From Aspidiotus rigidus (Eukaryota > Arthropoda > Insecta > Hemiptera > Diaspididae): a stretch of DNA of 64,000 nt. Location: assembly GCA_035079385.1 (NCBI GenBank), contig JAVHKY010000046.1, forward strand, positions 1,922,001-1,986,000, written 5' to 3'. A program made the position numbers and the translations under genes. The notes under the pieces are model-generated. The model was not told the origin of the DNA and searched no databases. It was given only the letters and a program-made list of their open reading frames with translations. This document shows, in pieces, positions 55,380-64,000 of this stretch. Each line of letters starts with the position of its first letter. Within the stretch, counting starts at the first letter, position 1.

Positions 55380-57400
55380 CTGCTCTCGAGCTCCTTACTT
55401 GAATAGTAGGGAATAGACTAATTATTACGTGAATACAGACTGATTGGCGTTCATTGTAGTCACCTAGATAGAAAGGTTAATGTTTAGAAGGAGTAATATA
55501 GGTTAATTGTGGAAGAAACACACGTGTTTTAGAATAAAAGAATTGGAAAATGTACAACTACGTAGGTAAAGACAAAAAATATGGTGAAAACTTGAAGGGT
55601 GAAAAACAGGACGTTTGGGAGGAGGTTAAAAGAAAGTCAGAGGTGTTGTAAACGAGAAGAGTCGCCTACACAGGATTAGAATAAATGGAAAATATATAAG
55701 ATATGGTCGCTATAACAGCAGATGACAGTTTTCAAGCTTATTAGTATGTGGATTGGTAATAGATGTGTTTTGAACAATCTGAGTTGTGGAATATGGATGA
55801 AGCGCAAATTCTCAAAAAAGACGAGTACATATCACCTAAATCAATATTTTGCAAACAAAACCATCTCAAAATGATGAAATGAATAAATGAACAAAAATAT
55901 TCAAGAAACAATTCAGCACTAATGAATATCAGCAATCAGCGTCTTAATTTAGTCTACAGGAGTATAGGGTAAAAGTTGTATTCATAAAATATCCAAATGT
56001 ATCAAGATTTGTTTACAAGTTGCTTCAGGATTATTTCATACTTGTATCACATTCTTTCTTTAGCGTCGTTTGTACTCAACAGTTGTTACTTCGGGTTATT
56101 GCTCATTAATTGTTGGGTGTTTGCTATAGCCGAATAGAATAAAAAGGATGAGGTGAATTCTTAAAATTAGCCAAAATAATATGGATGAAAGTTTTTTTTT
56201 TTTTTTTTTTTCCTTTTTGAGGGGATGAGAGAGTGTGTTTTTTACGTTGCGAGCCATTAGAATAAAATTCAAAAATTACAAGCACGCACACTACCAAATA
56301 CACCGAACGACCAATACCGGAAACCCCATAAGAAATACATTGAGCGCTATCTGCAGTGCTTACTTTGCAGCCTACAAGGTTGGGATTAGCAATTTGACTG
56401 CCACACTTCCAATAAATAGGTAACACAAATTCACCAAAATACACGCCAACGACCAACAAAAATGAAAGTGAGTTAGAGATAATCCAGACCGCTAGAGCAA
56501 AGATATCCAGCCAAGTTACCGGTATTGGTTGTTTAGTACATTTGACTCAGCAGAGTAATGAAACGATGAAGCAAAATAAAAAGGAACAATTGTCGAGTAT
56601 CCTGATTTGAATATGACATTGGTATTAAGCTATGGTGATTGTAGCTATTACAAACGTCCATCAGCAACAAAATTCCACATTTAATACTAAAATTCAGATT
56701 TATTCCCAAAAAAACTCCACACAAGTACGTTTTCTGCCATTATTATTCTCAAGATTAAAAAAAAAAAATTATCTTTTTCTGGTTTTGTTTATTTACTTGT
56801 CTGTTTGTTTTTTTTTTTTGTTTTTTATTCTATGTGTAACAACATGTACTGCTGTTGAAATGTCGGCCATAGGTGGCCCTCTAAGCTGTGGAGCGGCACT
56901 CTGAATTTTTTTTTTAATACTTAAATATATCTTCTCCTTCTTGTTTGTACAATTTGGAGAACAATCCATAGACTGATCACATCACTTTGTGAAACAACTG
57001 AATGTTTACAACCCTGTTGAATAAAAGAAGCACACTCATTCGCATTTCTATACATGTAGCGCTATTTGTAATTGTAGCCAGACCTACATTTATTGACTGA
57101 AGAAAAAGTGCGATTGCAACTGGTTTGTTGCTTGTAGGCCGAGCACAAACCTAAAAAGATGGTGGTGACCAATTGATTGCACCCTCAACATTACTACGCT
57201 GGAGTGAGGAACTGTATAACAGGTATATGATCACACTGGCTGCGGATGCTCCACACTCTACAAATTTCGCAATCCACACACACATTATCAGTGTGATAGC
57301 TCCTTACACTGGAGCGCTCTCGGCACCAACGGTCACCACGTTTGACGGTTTGTTTACAAAATGTGTTTTATTACATTAGATAGATCCTCAACAAATTCCT
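55380..57400. other. gene-free AT-rich spacer
   Basis: T-runs near 56190 and 56805. No gene, inverted repeat or recognised element. Confidence 0.45.
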
Positions 57401-57409
57401 ACATTACGC

Positions 57410-57694
57410 ATGCTGAAAACTGCACGGAGAAAGGCGGGAGTTTCAAGTTCTTTTGTTGAATTCATGAAATGGCAATATAGACTGTGGGTCATGGAAATTC
57501 CCTCTTATGATATCAAAGATAGTACGTGTTTGTGTCCCTATTACCTAAAAAGACTCTCTTGTAAGCATCTATTTGGAATGATTATTTGTTTAAAATTGAA
57601 AGTAGTTCTATCTGAAGCTAAAAACATTCCTCTTGGTCAAATGAGAAAGAAAAACTGTTCTGCCAAAGCTGCAAAAGCTCTTTCGGTAGAATAA
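57410..57694 (+). pseudogene. MULE transposase C-terminus with SWIM finger
   Basis: Reads RRKAGVSSSFVEFMKWQYRL, then CLCPYYLKRLSCKH (SWIM finger), then AKNIPLGQMRKKNCSAKAAK. The tail aligns with the two other MULE tails in the window but has lost the GRP of the AT-hook. No upstream transposase core is present. Confidence 0.65.
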
Positions 57695-58369
57695 TATTTC
57701 CTATAATTAATATTATTATTACTAACTTACATAATTTCCCTCAATGTTATTGTTACCGGTATTTTAAATTATGAAATACATTATATAGAATAGATGTGCG
57801 GTTTATTTACTTGACATGTAACGCATTTCTAGGCGCCGAATAAATTCCTCTTTGCTCACTTCTCTATTCTGGCGTGTAATTGAATCACACCTGACAGCAA
57901 ATTGAACTCATATATTATACACAATATTAAATTGTTCAACAATTCACCGCCATCAGTTCATTTGACAATGTAAGAAAGACTAATAAAACTGAGCTCACTT
58001 CAATTTAGAGGCCGAGCTCTCAATGGAATTAAAAACCCAAAACAATAATTTCTATACCATTTTTTTGTACTTATAATGAATACCAGAATACATAAAACCT
58101 TATAGGTATATGAACTTGAGTGATCAACAGCTGAAGCAAAAATTTAACTTCTTCTCACACAATAGGCGAAAGAGAAAAAAAGAAAGAATTGATAAAATAA
58201 AACAATGATAAAATAAAACAACAAAAATTTTAAAGCAAAGCGCAAAATTTTACTCAAGTACGGTGCATTTCAACTTGAATTGGGATTATAATGTTGATAA
58301 ATAGAATATTTTCATTTTTTTAGTCGTTCTCAAGAGAACATTTTACTTTCTGGTAATCCGGAATCAGAA

Positions 58370-59965
<1,596 letters not shown>

Positions 59966-59970
59966 TTTTT

Positions 59971-61852
59971 AGCGGGGAACCCCCTATTCATTTTGTTAGG
60001 AGATTACATCATCAGAAAACGTCCGCGTCCGCAGGTTAGGTTAGGTAACGGGACTTGGAAGAATTTCGAGTCTCGAGCTATATATGATAGGAGGGGGACT
60101 TAGAAGAATTTCAAGTCTCGAGCTATATACAATAGGGGGGGGGGGGGGAGACTTGGAAGAATTTTGACTTTCGAGCTACCGTCCGCCGTCCAACCAAAAA
60201 CTTGGAAAAATTTTGAGACTCGAGCTATATATGATAGGAGGGGGACTTGGAAGAATTGTAACTTCCGAGCTATATATGATAGGAGGGAATGTAGAATGAT
60301 AATTTCGATTTGAATTATATGACAAGATTATCAACTCAGTTTAACACCACCTGAGAGGTCGAGTTAAGGAATTGCGGGTTCCCCGCTGCCATTGCAACGT
60401 CTGCAATGGCTTCTAATTTTTTGTATCAGTGAGGGAAGCTGTTGCGAAAACTAGGCCTACTTGCGGTAGATTCCCGGTCAGTTTCACGAAGCGAATTTCA
60501 CGACAGGTAAATTTCACGACAGCAAATTTCACGAATAAAATTTCCCGACAAAAATTTCACGACATGCTTTTGTCACGACGACTTTTTTCACGACAAGGTA
60601 ATTTTTGAGAATTTGCTAGGCAGTTATGTTATGAAAGGAATGATACCCGTACGACGCGATGCACACTATCCGTCAATGTTCACCATGGCACCGAAAGTAG
60701 AAGGTAACAAGTTACTCTTACATGGATTCATATACTACCGATCCAGAAGGAGGCCCGGCCGTCAATATTGGGATTGCATTAAAGTACGATCGAAAGAGTG
60801 TACGGCGCGTGCGGCGACGAACGACCCCGGACCGAATGGGACGCTCGTGGTATTGAAAGGTCCAAACGACTCTCCCCATCAGCATCCGCCGAACGTGGAA
60901 GGGGTACGTGCTTTGGAAATAACCATCAACCTGAAACGAAAGGCAGCGGACAATCCCGCTGAACCCAGAACTGCAGAAAGAGCAAGCGGATGTGGAGTCA
61001 GCAGTCGCGGAGTTAAGTCTCGGTCGACGAGTGAAAGTGGGGCCGAAGAAGAAGTGGATTGCGCAGCAGAACAGAACTGGAGGAATTGTCTCCAACTACT
61101 CGGAGTACAAAGACAACCACACTGAGCTGGAGTACCTCAGAGCACTTGCGCACACCATTGTACTCGAGGTTTTGTAAAATAAAAATAAACTTGTCGTGAA
61201 AAAAGTCGTCGTGACAAAAGCGTGTCGTGAAAATTTTGTCGGGAAATTTTATTCGTGAAATTTGCTGTCGTGAAATTCGCTTCGTGAAAGTGGGTGGGAA
61301 CGTTGCGGTAGGATGTCTTGAAATGTAATTGCAAACTGTCCACTACGCAGTCAGTGCCAGAGTAGGCGATGCGCTCGTTCCAGAAACGGCTCATCATCTA
61401 ACAGTCACTGTCATATTAGTTCTCCGTATCAAAATAAATAAGAAGAATAGGTAACTTGTTTAATAAGTTTTTTGACGTGCAAACATGAAAGAACTACAAA
61501 ATTAGAAACCATTGCAGACGTTGCAATGGCAGCGGGGACCCGCGCAATTCCTTAACTCGACCTCTCAGGTGGTGTGAAACTGAGTTGATAATCTTGTCAT
61601 ATAATTCAAATCGAAATTATCATTCTACATTCCCTCCTATCATATATAGCTCGAGTCTCAAAATTTTTCCAAGTTTTCGGTTGGACGGTAGCTCGAAAGT
61701 CAAAATTCTTCCAAGTCCCCCTCCTTTCATATATAGCTCGAGACTCGAAATTCTTCCAAGTCCCGTAACCTAACCTAACCTGCGGACGCGGACGTTTTCT
61801 GAGGATGTAATCTCCTAACAAAATGGATAGCGGGTTCCCCGCTAATATTATT
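59971..61852. mobile_element. large palindromic element with nested MULE
   Basis: Outer ends agcggggaacccc and ggggaacccgct-type mirror (gttccccgct at about 61842-61851), with ttttgttaggagattacatc / gatgtaatctcctaac and cgtccgcgtccgcaggttag / ctaacctgcggacgcggacg. Both arms contain family A 44-bp units (60050-60300, 61620-61770). A second palindromic block, aatggc...ttccccgctgcc, lies at about 60370-60410 and 61520-61560. The 60.49-61.29 kb MULE sits at the centre. Confidence 0.75.
60485..61295 (+). mobile_element. non-autonomous MULE carrying a FLYWCH frame
   Basis: About 110-bp inverted ends made of a tttcacgacag-type subrepeat (left 60485-60600, right 61186-61290 as gtcgtgaaat). The single plus frame (60613-61125) reads LLLHGFIYYRSRRRPGRQYW then CIKVRSKECTARA and HQHPPNVEG: a complete FLYWCH finger (F..YW.C...C.A..H.H). 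No transposase domain. Confidence 0.75.
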
Positions 61853-62029
61853 TACATTAAAAGAAATAAAAATGAAATCATTCGTTAACAACGGCAAAAA
61901 GACATCGTTTTCTGATACAAGTTCATTTTCCAAACTTGCCAAGCATTATTTTTTATTCAATCTCGTGTATTGCTAATACACAACTTACGACCCCCTCCCT
62001 TTTTTGAGAAAGAAACACTTTTCGCGCAC

Positions 62030-62160
62030 AAAAAATACATACGTACCTACGTATCTATGAATTTGAGCCAATGTTAAAATTGTAGTCCACACACCCTGAA
62101 ACGATATATCCCACAGAAGAAATTCCACTGTAACACCTCTCAAAGTCGGTAAGACGCTGA
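62030..62160 (-). repeat. repeat shared with the 49.3-kb MULE
   Basis: atgaatttgagccaat, then cacaccctgaaacg, matches 49265-49315 (atgaatttgagccaattt, cacattctgaaacg). The minus strand encodes the related WTTILTLAQIH and WITILKLAQIH. Confidence 0.6.
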
Positions 62161-62395
62161 CACGCATCGCTCCATCCGGCGTGAGGTTGTACTAACCTTT
62201 CCAAGAACAAACTCCTTGCGAGTGTGCCGCAACCCCCGCGTGATGAGGAAAAAGATGGAAGTCCGGCATTAAACATAATGTACTAGTTTAACACGGCCAC
62301 CATTTTTCAAGAAAACTACGAATCTTGAATCGCAGATACACACATCTTCAACATTCATGGTTTCCTCTAAGGTGCGAACCATTTTAGATAAATAC

Positions 62396-62600
62396 GGTAA
62401 AGGAGAAATACTAAATTCGCAAAAAATTTTTTTATTACGATATACGCTGAAACAGCAGTATATGTGTAACACGGTGACGCGTTTCGATCAACGATCATTA
62501 TCCTGATCGTTGATCGAAACGCGTCACCGTGTTAAACTGCTGTTTCAGCGTATATCGTAATAAAAATTTTTTTTGCGAATTTAGCATTTCTCCTTTATTT
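62396..62600. mobile_element. PLE-type palindromic junction
   Basis: Perfect-looking inverted arms around about 62500 (taaaggagaaat...gtaacacggtgacgcgtttc, then the inverse). The centre holds cctgatcgttgatcgaaacg, hammerhead-like. No coding sequence. Confidence 0.6.
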
Positions 62601-63261
62601 AACACATCTTCAAATATAACACTATAATCTGCCCAAGTTTCATCCAGTAGTTTTGGACGAGTTCCGCGGACAAAAAAATCTTTTATATGAGTTCACTGTC
62701 ACTATCTTGAAAAGTTCAAGAGGTCAGGTCAAACGATTTTGTCGCTTGACAAATGCAGTTATAGTTGTCAACCTTAGTCAACAATACTTCACTTTTCTAT
62801 CCAGAAAAGTCGGTAAAACAAGTATCCTCTTCCTATGTGAACGTTCCACATTACAGGCTGTGATCTAGATGGAGTACCACTTTTAAATTGAAAAAGTTTT
62901 CTACATGACGTTTCATAGACCGATTTCTTGGTGATGTCAGATATCACTGCTGACTTGCTGCTACAGTTCTTTTTTCCCTTGGCTCCAAGTTAAGTGAACA
63001 AGCAAAACGTTAACAACTGATTCTACATGTGAATTTTCATAAGAAAAATATTAGATTGTTCAGTCTATCGATAGCTAGTTGGAAAATTAAGATCATCCTA
63101 ATTAGATTCATCAACTAGAAACTTGTATCGATTTGTTTAGCCACAACACTTCCGTTATTTTTTTACCGCTTGGAAGTAACTATACTTGAAAAAAAAACCA
63201 AACGTTATCACTGTGTTAATTAAATGGGGAAAAAGTTGTTTACTTTTGAGGAGGACTCTAG

Positions 63262-63326
63262 CAGAAGGGCGTCCGTCCCATAAGAAATACATTGTGCGGA
63301 CGCGGACGCCCTTCTGCCAGATACAT
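63262..63326. repeat. GC-rich hairpin
   Basis: gcagaagggcgtccg is mirrored by cggacgcccttctgc around cccataagaaatacattgtg, a core phrase also seen in the 37.3-kb MITE. Confidence 0.6.
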
Positions 63327-63450
63327 CCTCATTTTTGTTGTTCACACAGACCACAGATGCAGCCGTAAGGCATGACTAGTGACATTACAGGAAATTAATC
63401 TATTGTCCTTACTGCTACAGGCACATTCTCAAAGGTTGATTTCTCACTTA

Positions 63451-63819
63451 AGCCTCATCCACACGAGAGAGTTTTCGAGAATACCTTGGGAAGTGGGCGG
63501 AGTGGGCGGAGCGTAATCGGAACGCTCAGTGAGAACATGAGGTGAAAACGAAGTTCAACATGTTCAACTTCTTGGGGAGAATTCGAAGGGGAATGTGAGT
63601 AGTGTTGCGGGTGCACGGTAAGAGTGCGTTACTAACAACGTGATCGCCATACGCCTACAGACAGCCACGCAGATAACAGCATGCGTAACACTAGTCTTTC
63701 CTACTTTTCTCTCATCACACTGTGGATGGATTTTTGTATCACAGGAGAAAATGAGCGTGCGCGCGCATATTCCCCTATTGCATTCTCCTGTTTTTTTCCC
63801 TCGTGTGGACGAGGCTTTT
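63451..63819. mobile_element. MITE, aagcctcatccacacgag ends
   Basis: aagcctcatccacacgag (left) mirrors ctcgtgtggacgaggctt (right), about 370 bp, with internal ggagaa-type mirrors. The superfamily is not clear. Confidence 0.75.
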
Positions 63820-64000
63820 AGATATATTTCCAGTCTAAGAAGGTGGAGTAAGTGGACTAAAATTGAGAAATTTGATAATTTGTTCAACTGAAATCAATCA
63901 GTGCGCCTCTGATTTTCTCCATCAAACCGTATTTTTTCACTTCTACAAGTAAATTGGATCGCCGAGTTTTTCTTAATTGATTAATTTATTATCTATTCAT

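Noticed and set aside
60040..60055. TTAGGTTAGG, the insect telomere repeat
   Set aside because: Only two units, mirrored in the opposite arm at 61.77 kb as part of the foldback element; not a telomere or interstitial array.

Overview
This is animal nuclear DNA, most likely from an insect. Coding exons are short, with GT-AG introns, and the genes are separated by AT-rich, transposon-packed sequence. Scale insects or other Hemiptera are only a weak guess: nothing here fixes the order. There are no bacterial operons, no rRNA genes, and no tRNA that I can recognise.

Genes, left to right. (1) A 32-exon minus-strand gene, about 29.3 to 8.9 kb, encodes a protein of about 1800 residues that I assign to the TFIIIC subunit GTF3C2 (TFIIIC110). 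From N to C terminus it has an unusual run of AT-hook exons, a run of one-finger zinc-finger exons, then the conserved WD40 part. (2) A plus-strand reading frame at 36.2-37.2 kb has a very long AAG/GAG tract and a frame change. (3) A clean two-exon plus-strand gene for mitochondrial ribosomal protein mS27 (MRPS27) lies at 43.6-45.0 kb. (4) Unassigned coding-like segments follow at 45.2-46.4 kb. (5) A two-exon minus-strand gene at 46.9-47.6 kb encodes a small secreted protein of unknown function. (6) The last two coding exons of a minus-strand glyceraldehyde-3-phosphate dehydrogenase lie at 58.4-58.7 kb. The genes look like unrelated housekeeping neighbours.

The rest is mobile DNA in unusual variety. 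There are Mutator-like (MULE) remnants with FLYWCH, transposase and SWIM/AT-hook pieces, whose inverted ends are built of short direct subrepeats. Several Penelope-like (PLE) fragments carry the reverse transcriptase or the GIY-YIG tail, mostly as head-to-head palindromes with hammerhead-ribozyme-like motifs. There is a hAT (ZMYM1/DUF4371-type) transposase pseudogene and a THAP-domain element with long inverted ends. At least five hAT-type MITEs have intact 8-bp target duplications. Many other short inverted-repeat elements are present, along with a dispersed foldback family built around a 44-bp unit. Several elements sit in introns of the GTF3C2 gene or nest inside each other.

The most interesting items are the modular AT-hook/zinc-finger front end of the TFIIIC subunit with 17 consecutive phase-0 introns, the recurrent PLE palindromes with hammerhead-like motifs, the inverted duplication abutting the MRPS27 5' end, and the small secreted protein. 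Exon borders were read by eye from GT-AG sites and phase matching, without transcript support.
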